From Litoreibacter roseus (lineage in GTDB: Bacteria; Pseudomonadota; Alphaproteobacteria; Rhodobacterales; Rhodobacteraceae), in contig NZ_BLJE01000007.1 in the NCBI RefSeq assembly GCF_009811795.1, positions 105,252-169,251 on the forward strand: a stretch of 64,000 nucleotides of DNA. The letters are read 5' to 3'. The translations under genes were made by a program, and so were the position numbers. A model generated the notes under the pieces. That model was given only the letters and a program-made list of their open reading frames with translations. It had not been told where the DNA came from and did no database searches. This document shows positions 44,203-53,014 of this stretch, in pieces (position 1 is the stretch's first letter; the number at the start of each line of letters is the position of its first letter).

Positions 44203-45406
44203 GATCGTCGCCTTTTGCTGAGTTCAGATGCTCGACAAGCCATGGCACGAGTTTCGAGGTCATCTGCCAACGGTCCTGCGGACAATGGTCATCTGTTCCC
44301 GACCACACCAACGTCCCGTCGGTGGTCGACGCGGTCACCAATTCCATATCCGACTCCGGGGCTACGTCGTCTCCGCGCGCGTTGATCGAGAAGATCGGCA
44401 CGTGGGTCGTGCGTCCCTCGCCAATCAGTCCCTGATCTACCAGCGAGAACCCCTTCAACGCTGCCGCGATGGCCTCAAAATCGTTGGGGTCTAGGTTGGC
44501 CCTGTCGGCAAAGGCATGGCGATACATCTCTCCGACATAGGCGATCTGCTCGGCTTCGAGTTGGAAGACAGAATGGACAGGCCCGCAAACGTTGACTGCG
44601 GCACGTAAACCCTCAGGTGCCTGCATAGCCAGCTTGACGGCGATGCCGCCGCCGAAGGAAACGCCCATGATTGCGAACCGGTCGCCATCCACGCGCTTGT
44701 CGGAGCGTAGGATTTCCATAAGTGCGACCGGCAACTGCTCGTAGTCTGGCGCGAGACGAATTTGAGAATGGCTTCCCGTGCCTGCCATGTCGTAAGCGAG
44801 CAACCCAATCCCTTCGGCTAGCAGCGCCTCGGTCAGTCCGAAGAACTCGCCTTTGAGGACGTCGATGCCGTTGGACGCGACAACGACTGGGATCGGACCA
44901 TCCTCATCGGCTGGCAAGGTCAAGATGCCATCGATAGCGTGACCGCCCCAGTTACCCTTCACTTGCTCCACCTGATGCCCGCGCAGCGCTGCGGCGCGCA
45001 TCAAGGCGTCGATATTTTTGCCGAAGTTCCGCTCTTGGTTCGGGTTTTCCCCGACATACGGGAACTTGGCCACAGCGTAATGTCCCGCCGCGCGACTGAG
45101 CAGTTCGGCCGCGACAAGGGCGTTTCCGGCGGCGACCTGTACGTCGGCGCGCCTTACTAGGCTGTCGCCCAGACTCTCGAACTCGTAGGTCCATTCGCCG
45201 GGCCCGTATTCGGTCGCGCCATCAGCTGGACCGTCTTCGGGTGCGCCAGCGCGAATGCGCTCCAGCGTCGCGTCAAGGTTGATCGGGTCAATTCCGTTCC
45301 ACATCCAATGCGCCGGACGAATGTCGCGATAGAATTCGCCGTCCGCGCAGACGGGCATGGCGGTGGCGCAGAGAAGGGCCAAGGCGGAAAGACTGCGTAG
45401 GGTCAT
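44195..45406 (-). CDS. Exported alpha/beta hydrolase (FrsA/DUF1100-like)
   Basis: A 403-residue protein with a signal peptide (about residues 1-21, ending in PVCADG). The hydrolase core has VVASNGIDVLKGEFF, nucleophile elbow GVSFGGG and a late DDH region (SGTDDHCPQ) suitable for catalytic His. The size and helical N-terminal part resemble FrsA-like esterases. The ATG at 45406 has GGAG eight bases upstream, which sits inside the end of the MipA gene region. Substrate unknown. Confidence 0.78.
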   Translation of the reverse strand: MTLRSLSALALLCATAMPVCADGEFYRDIRPAHWMWNGIDPINLDATLERIRAGAPEDGPADGATEYGPGEWTYEFESLGDSLVRRADVQVAAGNALVAAELLSRAAGHYAVAKFPYVGENPNQERNFGKNIDALMRAAALRGHQVEQVKGNWGGHAIDGILTLPADEDGPIPVVVASNGIDVLKGEFFGLTEALLAEGIGLLAYDMAGTGSHSQIRLAPDYEQLPVALMEILRSDKRVDGDRFAIMGVSFGGGIAVKLAMQAPEGLRAAVNVCGPVHSVFQLEAEQIAYVGEMYRHAFADRANLDPNDFEAIAAALKGFSLVDQGLIGEGRTTHVPIFSINARGDDVAPESDMELVTASTTDGTLVWSGTDDHCPQDRWQMTSKLVPWLVEHLNSAKGDDHG

Positions 45407-45417
45407 GATAATCTCCA

Positions 45418-46203
45418 TCAAAAATTGTAGAGGAGGCCGATTCCAACCTCGATTTGTGTGTCGTCGAAGACCAAGGGGCTGTCGGCGGCGTCGCCAGAGA
45501 GCCGGCCCCATTCAACCTCGGCGGCGATGCCAACGCGCTCGGTTAGACGGTAGTAGCCCGAGAGCTCGAGGCCGTAACGCTCGATCCCGGACGAGGCATC
45601 GTAGCGGCTGAAGGATGAGCGTCCGGCCTCAGAAGCTGAGACCCCGTAGAACGCATCTGTATAGTCGCCGTCGGCCCATCGAACGAAAGGTGCCACGCCA
45701 ACTTGCAAGCGTTCGCCTAGCATTGTGTCGAACCCGGCCGATAGCGTTGCGGTCGTCCCTCCGTGGCCGTCACCGCCGATCCCGCGCGAGATGACGAATT
45801 CGAGATCGGCGGGACCCAGGCCATACTCGAAGATGGCGTTGAGTGTCGCTGTGCCTTCCACGTCGTCTAGACCGCTCAGCCGAGCGTCATCGTCCTGCTC
45901 GCGGCTTTCGAAGTCGTAGCCCAGCGAAAGCGCTACCCCGTACTCCGCGATGTCGTCATCGCGGCGCAAGACGTAACCGCCCACCCCAAGCTCGGAATTG
46001 AGGAAAAAACGCCGCCATTCCAGATCGATTATCGGCAGCACCTCGGTCTCGGTCTCATCGGAGCCAGCGAAGGTCGGCGCGCTGCCGACGCCGAGGCCGA
46101 TCACGCCCTCAACTTCAGATGATAAGCCTTGCGCAATAGCCTGTGGTGTTTGGAGAAGCGCAGTCGCTGATATCGCCGCGACAATGATGCAATTTCGGTT
46201 CAT
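45418..46203 (-). CDS. MipA/OmpV-family outer-membrane protein
   Basis: A 261-residue predicted outer-membrane beta-barrel with signal peptide (about 1-25, cleavage near AIAQG). Features are the MipA-type start VIGLGVGSAPTFAGSDE, alternating strands such as EYGVALSLGYDFES and the C-terminal aromatic IGLLYNF. First gene of a minus-strand operon whose promoter region holds LytTR-type repeats. MipA/OmpV proteins function in peptidoglycan assembly scaffolds or as porins. Confidence 0.86.
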   Translation of the reverse strand: MNRNCIIVAAISATALLQTPQAIAQGLSSEVEGVIGLGVGSAPTFAGSDETETEVLPIIDLEWRRFFLNSELGVGGYVLRRDDDIAEYGVALSLGYDFESREQDDDARLSGLDDVEGTATLNAIFEYGLGPADLEFVISRGIGGDGHGGTTATLSAGFDTMLGERLQVGVAPFVRWADGDYTDAFYGVSASEAGRSSFSRYDASSGIERYGLELSGYYRLTERVGIAAEVEWGRLSGDAADSPLVFDDTQIEVGIGLLYNF

Positions 46204-46330
46204 GTTATTTGGTGCCCTCGTTTGTCATCCAACTTTCATTCGCCCCTGCTTTGGGACTCGGTGATGCAGCGACATTGGCGGCATCACGAGCGGGTAACGC
46301 GAGCGGTTCTTCGCGGCAGGTGCCGTTTTG

Positions 46331-46362
46331 CTCACGAACGGAGGCAGCGGTCTCGCGAACGG
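46331..46362 (-). promoter_or_regulatory. Pair of LytTR-type direct repeats
   Basis: CTCACGAACGG (46331-46341) and CTCGCGAACGG (46352-46362) are direct repeats with a 21-bp period, i.e. two helical turns. Read on the minus strand they are TCCGTTCGTG and ACCGTTCGCG, close to the LytTR consensus built around C-GTT-N-[AG]. They lie between the MipA operon and the gene for a LytTR protein, so that protein is the natural binder. Confidence 0.62.
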
Positions 46363-46449
46363 TCAAAGTGCTACCGGTCGCGAAATCCCATATTGCAACG
46401 GCTGGACGGACCGAGGCCTAGTCTGCAGGGACAGAAAGAGAGAAATAGA

Positions 46450-47322
46450 ATGCCGAAGAAACACGGGCCGACGGGCGAGGTCGAACGTAAGGAGAATATC
46501 TTGCGATTTTGGCGCGACGCGACCGTCTTCCTTGGCGCGGGGCCGACTGCCAACAACGCATCGTCATGGCGGTACTTTCTGTTGCATGGGGCGGTTTTTT
46601 CGGCAGCGTCAGGTTTAGCCGTCGCCGCCCTCGAGCCATCCTCAACGACAGAGTTGCCCTACCCGGGGGCTGCGCTGGCCTGGACATTGCAGATCGGTGC
46701 AGCGCTGGCGCTGCTCACCGCGTCTGTGACCGGTCTCGTCCTTGCGGGCGTCCGGCGCAGAGTCGCGGTGATCATCGCCATTGCGGCCCTGCCTGTGCTC
46801 GTTGCGCCTATCTCGTTGTTGGTCGATGGCGGGCTTGGTGGCGAACCGGATAGCCCGCCCGACCAGCTCGGAACTGCACTGCTGCGTGAGGTCGTAGAGG
46901 TTGCGCCAGCTTGCCTTGCGCTGTCGGCTCTCCTCTTTCTGTTGTTGGAGCGCGCGTCCCGTCTCTCACAACTCTTGCGCCGCCGCATTGTCGCGTCGCA
47001 GGCGACACCTCCCGAGCTAAGTGACATCCTGCCCAAAGTGCCTTTGTCAATCGGGTCAGACCTCATCCGTATCGAGGCGCAAGATCACTACATTCTGGTG
47101 GTGACGACTGAGGGTTCGACTACATTGTCCGTGGGCTTCGCTGAGACGGTCGAGAAACTAGAGCCGTTTGAAGGGGTACAGTGCCACCGCTCGCACTGGG
47201 TGGTTCCGCGCCATGTCACGCGATTGGTCCGAGACGGCAGCGCTCATCGTTGTATCCTGTCGAACAGTGAATCCATCCCAGTCAGCCGGCGGCGTGCTGC
47301 AGAGGTGCGGCGACGTCTTTAG
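46450..47322 (+). CDS. Membrane-anchored LytTR-domain regulator
   Basis: A 290-residue protein with about four N-terminal membrane helices (residues 40-165) and a C-terminal LytTR DNA-binding domain (about 195-290; SIGSDLIRIEAQDHYILVVTTEG and HWVVPRHVTRLVRDG). No response-regulator receiver domain is present, so it is a one-component membrane sensor. It is divergent from the MipA operon. The ATG at 46450 is preferred; upstream codons in frame show no family similarity. Confidence 0.86.
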   Translation: MPKKHGPTGEVERKENILRFWRDATVFLGAGPTANNASSWRYFLLHGAVFSAASGLAVAALEPSSTTELPYPGAALAWTLQIGAALALLTASVTGLVLAGVRRRVAVIIAIAALPVLVAPISLLVDGGLGGEPDSPPDQLGTALLREVVEVAPACLALSALLFLLLERASRLSQLLRRRIVASQATPPELSDILPKVPLSIGSDLIRIEAQDHYILVVTTEGSTTLSVGFAETVEKLEPFEGVQCHRSHWVVPRHVTRLVRDGSAHRCILSNSESIPVSRRRAAEVRRRL

Positions 47323-47520
47323 CTGTTCAACGGCAAACCTATGACAATGAATATAACATAATAAACATTACCGGAATACGATCTCACAACAGGCCACCCT
47401 GCGAATTTGTCCGCCTTTTCACCTAAGCTGCTTAAGTCTCATTATGGAACTCTATCGAGTTCAGTACTTGGTGCTTGCCTTGTGAGAACAACGCTTTTGT
47501 TGGCTGATCGTCGACCCGCT

Positions 47521-48819
47521 TCAATCGATCTTGAGGCGGATTGTGCGTCGCACATGCTCTTGTAACGGATTCGGTATTTCGAGTTCGTTCGCCAAAGCCT
47601 GCCAACCTGAAAACGCTTCTTGAGTATGCTCGAGAGTCTTTCTTTCGCGGCCACGCGGAAGACCTGCATATTCTGCCAAGTGCTTGAGATCAGCGCGGGT
47701 ATGACCGGATGTCTTGCCGTTGATGCTCAACTGATGGAAGCGAGTAAAAGCACTGCCCTCCGCATGGCAGAGGTCATAGGCCGGAGCTAGTGACCATTCG
47801 CCATCGCGGTCCATCATGAAGCCGAAATTCTTCACATGGTCGTCTTGGTTACAGCCGACGATGTTGAACACCACGCGCCGGAATTGTTCCTCCAGAGCCG
47901 ACTTCGGCATGTCCAGCTGCTTCATGAGCATGAAGAGTTGCTCGTAGGAGTAAGCGCCGCTCTCATAGTAATCGTAATGCGCCAGAGCTGCGAAAGTTTG
48001 AACAAACTTTTTGCCACCCACTTCGTCTCGATCAAAGCGCCGGGTCATGAAATGGTTGCGCCCGTTCTCGGAGAACACCCGGCTCTCCATCATGTCGATC
48101 CCACAGGCCTTGGCCATCTCGTGATAGCTGTATTCCAGCAAGCCATATCCCATCGGATCGGCGATACCCCAATCGCCACTGAACTCCACGCCATCGAACT
48201 TGATCAACCAATGCTCAAAGCCTTCAGGAAGGTCGACCTGACCTGATCGAACATGTTTGGTCTGGGGATTGAACGCGATCACAGCCTTGGCCCGTGCACC
48301 ACCTGCTGACGTGCCGACACTTAGGATATCCAGCAGCGCTTCCTCGCCACCAGCTTCCTCGAACTTCGTGTCGAGTGTCTCTTTGCTGGCAAACGCCATG
48401 GACGCCAGCTGCGTTAGTTGCTCAATCTCAAGCTGCTTGTCTTCAGGCATGTCGGGTCGTTTAGAGGGTTCAAATTCAAGCGCACCCATGCCCCGGCGCC
48501 CGGTGTAACAAAGCCTGTCCACCGCGTTGAAATCTTCTGGTTTACGCCCCGTCTTTGCCAACCACACATCGATCAGTCGTTGGCCGTATTTGTCGGGTAG
48601 GCTGTCAGCGATCATGCCAGGCATCCCGTGAAATGACCGGGGGTGCAGATCCGGAAACTGATAGATGCGGCCCGATCTCACTTTCATATGTATCGGTGCG
48701 GGTTCTACGGCGAGATCAGGGAAGTCCGGATCGTACTCGAAGCGGGCAAAGCGCTCAGAAGCATCCATAGCGACATAACCGATTGTCGTCCCCCAAAGCT
48801 TGACGATCGCCGTACTCAT
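47521..48819 (-). CDS. hipA: HipA-family serine/threonine kinase toxin
   Basis: A 432-residue HipA-like kinase that in characterised systems phosphorylates glutamyl-tRNA synthetase and induces dormancy. Key residues: Ser171 in the flexible VGTSAGGARAK loop (equivalent to the autophosphorylation site), catalytic Asp326 in NQDDHVKNFGF, Asn331, and Asp349 in LAPAYDL. Starts by a 4-bp ATGA overlap with hipB. All active-site positions look intact, so the toxin is probably functional. It marks the edge of the mobile-element-like region. Confidence 0.94.
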   Translation of the reverse strand: MSTAIVKLWGTTIGYVAMDASERFARFEYDPDFPDLAVEPAPIHMKVRSGRIYQFPDLHPRSFHGMPGMIADSLPDKYGQRLIDVWLAKTGRKPEDFNAVDRLCYTGRRGMGALEFEPSKRPDMPEDKQLEIEQLTQLASMAFASKETLDTKFEEAGGEEALLDILSVGTSAGGARAKAVIAFNPQTKHVRSGQVDLPEGFEHWLIKFDGVEFSGDWGIADPMGYGLLEYSYHEMAKACGIDMMESRVFSENGRNHFMTRRFDRDEVGGKKFVQTFAALAHYDYYESGAYSYEQLFMLMKQLDMPKSALEEQFRRVVFNIVGCNQDDHVKNFGFMMDRDGEWSLAPAYDLCHAEGSAFTRFHQLSINGKTSGHTRADLKHLAEYAGLPRGRERKTLEHTQEAFSGWQALANELEIPNPLQEHVRRTIRLKID

Positions 48820-49145
48820 CCGTTCTCATCGCCCCAACGTTTGCCGCTCGAAGGTGCGTTTCTCTTTCGTCTCCCACTGGCCTTGGCCTGCGCCATCGGC
48901 GACTCGAAATTCTCAGGGAGAAATTGATCAAGTGATGAGATCATTTGCAGTGCTTTAAGCAGTTTGAGCCAAGAGTCCATCTGGCTCCCCTCGCCCGCTT
49001 CGATCCGGCGAAGGGTGGCCACACCTAATCCAGATTCCTCTGCGAGTTCTTCCTGCGAGTACCCGCGCTGCTTGCGCAGCTTTGCAAGCCGCTCCCCGAG
49101 CTCCCTGAGGATCACCTTGTCCGGCGTCAATATATCAATTTTCAT
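48816..49145 (-). CDS. hipB: HipB-family antitoxin (Xre helix-turn-helix)
   Basis: A 109-residue antitoxin with an Xre helix-turn-helix (LRKQRGYSQEELAEESGLGV, about residues 22-41). I chose the ATG at 49145; an in-frame ATG at 49184 would add 13 residues (total 122). An operator-like palindrome lies directly before each of these starts, so sequence alone does not settle it. The C-terminal tail rich in Lys/Arg/Ser (ASGRRKRNAPSSGK) is long for HipB and could contact DNA or HipA. Confidence 0.9.
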   Translation of the reverse strand: MKIDILTPDKVILRELGERLAKLRKQRGYSQEELAEESGLGVATLRRIEAGEGSQMDSWLKLLKALQMISSLDQFLPENFESPMAQAKASGRRKRNAPSSGKRWGDENG

Positions 49146-49147
49146 CC

Positions 49148-49161
49148 GATCACTTTTGATA
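49148..49161. promoter_or_regulatory. HipB operator-like palindrome 1
   Basis: GATCA-CTTT-TGATA, two bases before the preferred hipB start. Matches the consensus [GT]ATCA-N4-TGAT[AT] found four times here. Confidence 0.6.
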
Positions 49162-49188
49162 GCAAAATCGCTTTTGGCACTCATTTAC

Positions 49189-49202
49189 GATCAAAACTGA
49201 TA
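49189..49202. promoter_or_regulatory. HipB operator-like palindrome 2
   Basis: GATCA-AAAC-TGATA, 41 bp (about four turns) from palindrome 1. Confidence 0.6.
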
Positions 49203-49257
49203 GCACGCATGCATTCCTTGTGTACAGCAAGATTCGAGAGAGACGCCGTGATATTGC

Positions 49258-49271
49258 TATCATATTTGATA
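49258..49271. promoter_or_regulatory. HipB operator-like palindrome 3
   Basis: TATCA-TATT-TGATA, the most symmetrical of the four; lies between hipB and the divergent ParB-like gene. Confidence 0.6.
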
Positions 49272-49297
49272 AATTATGACTGAAAAAGTTGAAAACC

Positions 49298-49311
49298 GAT
49301 CAAAATTGATT
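49298..49311. promoter_or_regulatory. HipB operator-like palindrome 4
   Basis: GATCA-AAAT-TGATT, 40 bp from palindrome 3 and closest to the ParB-like gene; could let HipB influence that gene too. Confidence 0.55.
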
Positions 49312-49440
49312 GGCCGCACAGCTCTTATCTGTACTTTGAGCATACACAGCCCACGACAACCGCGACCGAAACATGACCGCAAAGAACGAGGCGCGCGCGG
49401 CGGATAGGCTGCGCCCTGGGTTCAGAGAGGAAGAGGCGGG

Positions 49441-49484
49441 CAAGCCCAGTTTGCCGGGCTTGATAGGGAGAGAGAGGCTCTCCC
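49441..49484 (+). other. Two hairpins in the ParB-like gene leader
   Basis: CAAGCCC-N8-GGGCTTG (49441-49462) and GGGAGAG-N5-CTCTCCC (49466-49484), both perfect 7-bp stems, in a purine-rich leader upstream of the ATG at 49517. The giant helicase gene has a comparable two-hairpin leader. Confidence 0.6.
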
Positions 49485-49516
49485 GGGCTCGGGGACCTGG
49501 AAAAGGATCCCAAGTT

Positions 49517-51613
49517 ATGACCAAGACCAAATCCAAAGCCGCGGACGTCGCAAAGACAGCTGCCGTCGCCGCACCCAGCTTCGAGCTGATTCCCCTCTCG
49601 AAACTCACCCTCAGCCCCAAGAACGTGCGCAAATCGCCCGCATCCGCTGAAGCCGACGCGGAACTCTATGCCAGCATCAAAGAGACCGGTCTCAAACAGA
49701 ATCTGCTCGTGCACAAAGTGGGTGCGAAGTTCCATGTGCACGCTGGCGGCCGTCGCCTCGCTGCCTTGCAGAAGCTGAAAGAGGCTGGCCATATCAAGGC
49801 CGGTCACAAGGTCCCCTGCCAGATCGAAGACCCCGATCTGGCCGAAGACACTTCGGCGGCCGAAAACCTCGTCCGCGCGGCGATGCATGCGGCCGACCAG
49901 TTCGAGGCCTTTGCGACCCTGCGCAAGAAGGGCCGGACCGAAGCGCAGATCGCAGCGCAATTCGGGATCACGCAGAACCTGGTGCGACAGCGCCTCAAGC
50001 TCGCCAGCGTGGCCCCAGAAATCATGGACATCTTCCGCGCGGGCGACATGACGCTCGACTGCGTGATGGCGTTCACGTTGACTGACGATCATGCCCGTCA
50101 GATCGAGGCATGGGAGGCTGTCCAAAAGCAATACAATCCGGGCGCCTACGCCATCCGCAATCACCTCACCCAGAAAACCTACTCCGGCGCATCCAAACTC
50201 GCGAAGTTCGTCGGGGTCGATACTTACAAGGCGGCGGGCGGCACCGTCATCGAAGACCTCTTCTCCGAGCGCGACAACACCCATCTCGAAGATCCCGACC
50301 TTCTGGAAAAGCTCGCCGAAGAGAAGCTGGCCGGTCTCGCAGCGGAAGCCGCCAAGACCTGGAAATGGGCCGAGCCGATGCTGGAGGTCGACTATGACAG
50401 CTTTCGCCCCTTCGGCCGGGTCTATCCACAACCGCTCGCATCCGATCCCGAACTTGATGCCGAGTATGACAAACTGCAGGCCCGGCAAACCGAGCTGGAA
50501 GACGACTATGATGAGGACACGTGGACTGAGGCGCTCCAGGAGGAAGAGGAGAAAATCTGGGATCGCCTTCGGGAAATCGACGATATCCGCGAAGCGAACG
50601 TCGCTTACACCGACGAAGACCACAAGATCGCCGGATGTGTCGTGACCATCAATCATGCGGGCGAGCCGACCTACCATGATGGCCTCGCGCGGCCCGAGGA
50701 TATCCCGCAGCAAGACGCAGGGGATGAAAGCGCGGATGCACCACAGGGTGAGAACGCGCAAACTGCGACAGCACCGGAGATCGAACTCCCGCAATCGATG
50801 CGACCCTCGAATGTGCCCGTGGACGCCACGGCGGCGGCGCGGAAGGCACAAGGCATTACACAGGCGCTGGCCGACGATCTGCGGGCGACACGCCATCAGA
50901 TCCTGCAAGCGCATCTCGTCGCCGATTATGCGACGGCCTACGACGTGATGCTCTATGCCATGGCACGCGCGTTCATCGGTCGCGGCAGCTATCACTCCCC
51001 CCTCGATCAGTCATTGCGCCCGGCGATGACGCAAGGAGCAAACGAGGCCCTGAAGGAGACGGTCGCAGCCTTGATGCTCGAGAAGCTTCAGGAGGGCCTG
51101 AACCTCTCCTGGGCGGAGGCCGACGCACCTGAAGACTTCCATCAGCTCTGCTCACTGGAAGAAAGCGACAAGCAAGCGCTCTTCGCCTGGTGCACGTCCT
51201 ATGCGCTGAAACAGCAACTCAGTAACGACACGCGGACCAATCCGATCATTGAAGCGATTGGAACACGATTGAACGTTGATGTCGCCGCCTGCTGGCGTCC
51301 GAGTGCGGAAACCTATTGGGCGCGGGTCAAAAAAGACCATGCGCTCGAGACGGCAAAGGCGCTGATCGGCGGGGAATGGGCCGACGACAAGTCGGGTCTG
51401 CGCAAACCGGAACTGGCGAAGGCGATGGATCAGGCGTTCTCGGAGACTCCCGGCGAGACGGCCGGACTGACCGCGGAGACAGCCGCCAAGACATCCCGCT
51501 GGCTGCCGGATGGCATGGCCTTTGATGTGAGCGGTGAAACCCGGTCAGGCGACACAGAGACCGCGGCGCAAGACGATACCGCCCTGCCCGCCTATCTGAG
51601 CGACGCCGCATAA
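49517..51613 (+). CDS. Large ParB-like nuclease-domain protein
   Basis: A 698-residue protein with an N-terminal ParB/Sulfiredoxin-like domain: IPLSKLTLSPKNVRKSP, HAGGRRLAALQKL (ParB box II style), then helix-turn-helix QIAAQFGITQNLVRQRLKLA (about 145-165). A long acidic middle (about 300-440) and a helical C-terminus of unknown function follow. This large version is common on roseobacter plasmids and conjugative islands and is likely for partition or element regulation rather than chromosome segregation. The ATG at 49517 is supported by AAAGG upstream and by similarity only beginning here. No parA gene neighbours it. Confidence 0.88.
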   Translation: MTKTKSKAADVAKTAAVAAPSFELIPLSKLTLSPKNVRKSPASAEADAELYASIKETGLKQNLLVHKVGAKFHVHAGGRRLAALQKLKEAGHIKAGHKVPCQIEDPDLAEDTSAAENLVRAAMHAADQFEAFATLRKKGRTEAQIAAQFGITQNLVRQRLKLASVAPEIMDIFRAGDMTLDCVMAFTLTDDHARQIEAWEAVQKQYNPGAYAIRNHLTQKTYSGASKLAKFVGVDTYKAAGGTVIEDLFSERDNTHLEDPDLLEKLAEEKLAGLAAEAAKTWKWAEPMLEVDYDSFRPFGRVYPQPLASDPELDAEYDKLQARQTELEDDYDEDTWTEALQEEEEKIWDRLREIDDIREANVAYTDEDHKIAGCVVTINHAGEPTYHDGLARPEDIPQQDAGDESADAPQGENAQTATAPEIELPQSMRPSNVPVDATAAARKAQGITQALADDLRATRHQILQAHLVADYATAYDVMLYAMARAFIGRGSYHSPLDQSLRPAMTQGANEALKETVAALMLEKLQEGLNLSWAEADAPEDFHQLCSLEESDKQALFAWCTSYALKQQLSNDTRTNPIIEAIGTRLNVDVAACWRPSAETYWARVKKDHALETAKALIGGEWADDKSGLRKPELAKAMDQAFSETPGETAGLTAETAAKTSRWLPDGMAFDVSGETRSGDTETAAQDDTALPAYLSDAA

Positions 51614-51642
51614 CAACAGCACCTACCCTTCACTTGCCTCGG

Positions 51643-51673
51643 CCGCTTCCGATCTCAACTTGATCGGGGGCGG
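51643..51673 (+). terminator. Terminator after ParB-like gene
   Basis: 12-bp stem (two G-T pairs) CCGCTTCCGATC / GATCGGGGGCGG with a 7-base loop, followed by TCCTTTCC. First of a series of terminator-like hairpins found between the small genes that follow. Confidence 0.65.
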
Positions 51674-51738
51674 TCCTTTCCGACTGCCGGGTGAATCGCA
51701 CCGGGATCGTCCCAAGCGGACCGGCACGGAGAGACGAC

Positions 51739-52140
51739 ATGACCACAGATGAGATCACAATCGACAATACGCCGGACTTGAGCAGCGCGGAAACCGCAAA
51801 ACTGGTCGCCGAACAGAACGATCGCTTCCGCAAGGCGAGTGTCGGCGTCGCCACAGAAGGTCCGATCCCGCCCGGACGGGTGATGATGACCCGTGGCATC
51901 GCCGAACAGTCCGACACCTTCAAAGAGAAGCTCTTCGCGGCCATCGGTGCTTATGGCACCTTCAATGAAGACAGCGATCCCTATGGCTGGCACGAGATGG
52001 GTGTGATGGAGATCGACGGCGTGACGGTCTGGTTCAAGCTCGATCTCTATGACGAAAACTACGAATACGGGTCCGCCGATCCAACCGATCCGCAGTTTAC
52101 ACGGCGCGTGATGACCCTGCTCTTGCCGTCCGAATACTGA
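51739..52140 (+). CDS. DUF3768-domain protein
   Basis: A 133-residue protein that fits DUF3768: NDRFRKASVG, RVMMTRGIAEQ, DSDPYGWHEMGVMEIDGVTVWFKLDLYD (spread over residues 80-115) and a final TRRVMTLLLPSEY. Function unknown; common on alphaproteobacterial plasmids and islands. Start at 51739 has GGAGAG nine bases upstream. No catalytic residues recognised. Confidence 0.82.
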   Translation: MTTDEITIDNTPDLSSAETAKLVAEQNDRFRKASVGVATEGPIPPGRVMMTRGIAEQSDTFKEKLFAAIGAYGTFNEDSDPYGWHEMGVMEIDGVTVWFKLDLYDENYEYGSADPTDPQFTRRVMTLLLPSEY

Positions 52141-52166
52141 CCAGACCGACCCGCACAGACTTTGGG

Positions 52167-52191
52167 CCGCTCCCCATCCGGTAGGGAGCGG
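52167..52191 (+). terminator. Terminator after DUF3768 gene
   Basis: 8-bp stem CCGCTCCC / GGGAGCGG with a 9-base loop, followed by TTCTGTTCC. Confidence 0.65.
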
Positions 52192-52257
52192 TTCTGTTCC
52201 GCTGATGCGTTTTCGAGGTTCGAACGGTTCGGACCCGCGCATCGCGGAGAATATCCC

Positions 52258-52548
52258 ATGCCCAAAAGCATCGACTACACCGTCAAGCTCTACCGCGCCC
52301 ACAAGGAGGGCGGGTTCATCGTCACGAAGTATGAGTTCGGCGAGAGCCACCCCACCCGCGAGATCACCGCCGCAGGGGTGGAGGATCTCGTCAGCCAGAT
52401 CACCGCCTTCGCGATGGAGCACGGCGAGGGCTGTCGCGCCTCGGTGCGCTGCCATGCGCCACGCAAGCCGCCCGGGTTCAAGAAGGCCACGGAGGATCTG
52501 GTGTTCAACCTGCAGGAACAGCCCTTGGGCAAGGCCTCGGCCGCCTGA
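52258..52548 (+). CDS. Small hypothetical mobile-element protein
   Basis: A 96-residue basic protein starting MPKSIDYTVKLYRAHKEGG. GGAG lies eight bases before the ATG at 52258. No domain recognised; the central VEDLVSQITAFAMEHGEG looks like an amphipathic helix. Short, conserved-looking accessory gene flanked by hairpins on both sides. Confidence 0.7.
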   Translation: MPKSIDYTVKLYRAHKEGGFIVTKYEFGESHPTREITAAGVEDLVSQITAFAMEHGEGCRASVRCHAPRKPPGFKKATEDLVFNLQEQPLGKASAA

Positions 52549-52579
52549 GCGGGACACACATCATGACCACCCCAAAAGG

Positions 52580-52607
52580 CCCGCCGCACCGGCGGGTCTT
52601 TCCTTTT
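52580..52607 (+). terminator. Terminator before DUF6878 gene
   Basis: 7-bp stem CCCGCCG-CAC-CGGCGGG followed by TCTTTCCTTTT, 32 bases after the previous stop codon. The sequence pattern (stem then T-rich) is that of an intrinsic terminator. Confidence 0.75.
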
Positions 52608-52620
52608 GAGGAGACAGAAA

Positions 52621-53013
52621 ATGCCAACGAAACCGACAAATGCAGAGATCATATCCGCCATGGAAGAGGCACAGCGGCAACGCGAGACCGCTTTGAAAGA
52701 CGAACGGGCGCGTTTGCTCGTCGCTTTGCGCGCTGCCGGTGCCACAGGCGTGACCGTCCAATATGACGCCTACGGCGATTCCGGCAATGTTCAGGACATG
52801 ACGCTGGAGCCCGTGGGCACAGAGCTTTCGTCAGAGGATGCAAAGGCTCTGGAGAACTTCGGGTGGGATCAAGCCTATTCGCTCCATCCCGGTTTCGAGA
52901 ACAATGAAGGCGGCTACGGCGAGATGACATGGGACATCACCGAGGACCGGATCGATCTCACACATCACGACCGCTTCGTCGATCACGACACAACAACCCA
53001 CGAGGGGGTCTGA
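52621..53013 (+). CDS. DUF6878-like protein
   Basis: A 130-residue acidic protein that resembles the DUF6878 family (LLVALRAAGATGVTVQYDAYGDSG near residue 30-53 and ENNEGGYGEMTWDI near residue 95). The family is found on rhodobacterial plasmids and islands and has no known function. Preceded by GAGGAGA. One base separates it from the next gene, which is therefore likely on the same transcript. Confidence 0.78.
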   Translation: MPTKPTNAEIISAMEEAQRQRETALKDERARLLVALRAAGATGVTVQYDAYGDSGNVQDMTLEPVGTELSSEDAKALENFGWDQAYSLHPGFENNEGGYGEMTWDITEDRIDLTHHDRFVDHDTTTHEGV

Positions 53014-53014
53014 G

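Noticed and set aside
49325..50995. Minus-strand open frame of more than 550 codons opposite the ParB-like gene
   Set aside because: It is a shadow created by GC-rich codon bias; it has no family similarity and fully overlaps a convincing gene.
52205..52609. Plus-strand frame rich in Arg/Ser/Pro overlapping the 96-aa gene
   Set aside because: Composition typical of an out-of-frame GC-rich reading; the in-frame gene has a better start and ribosome-binding site.
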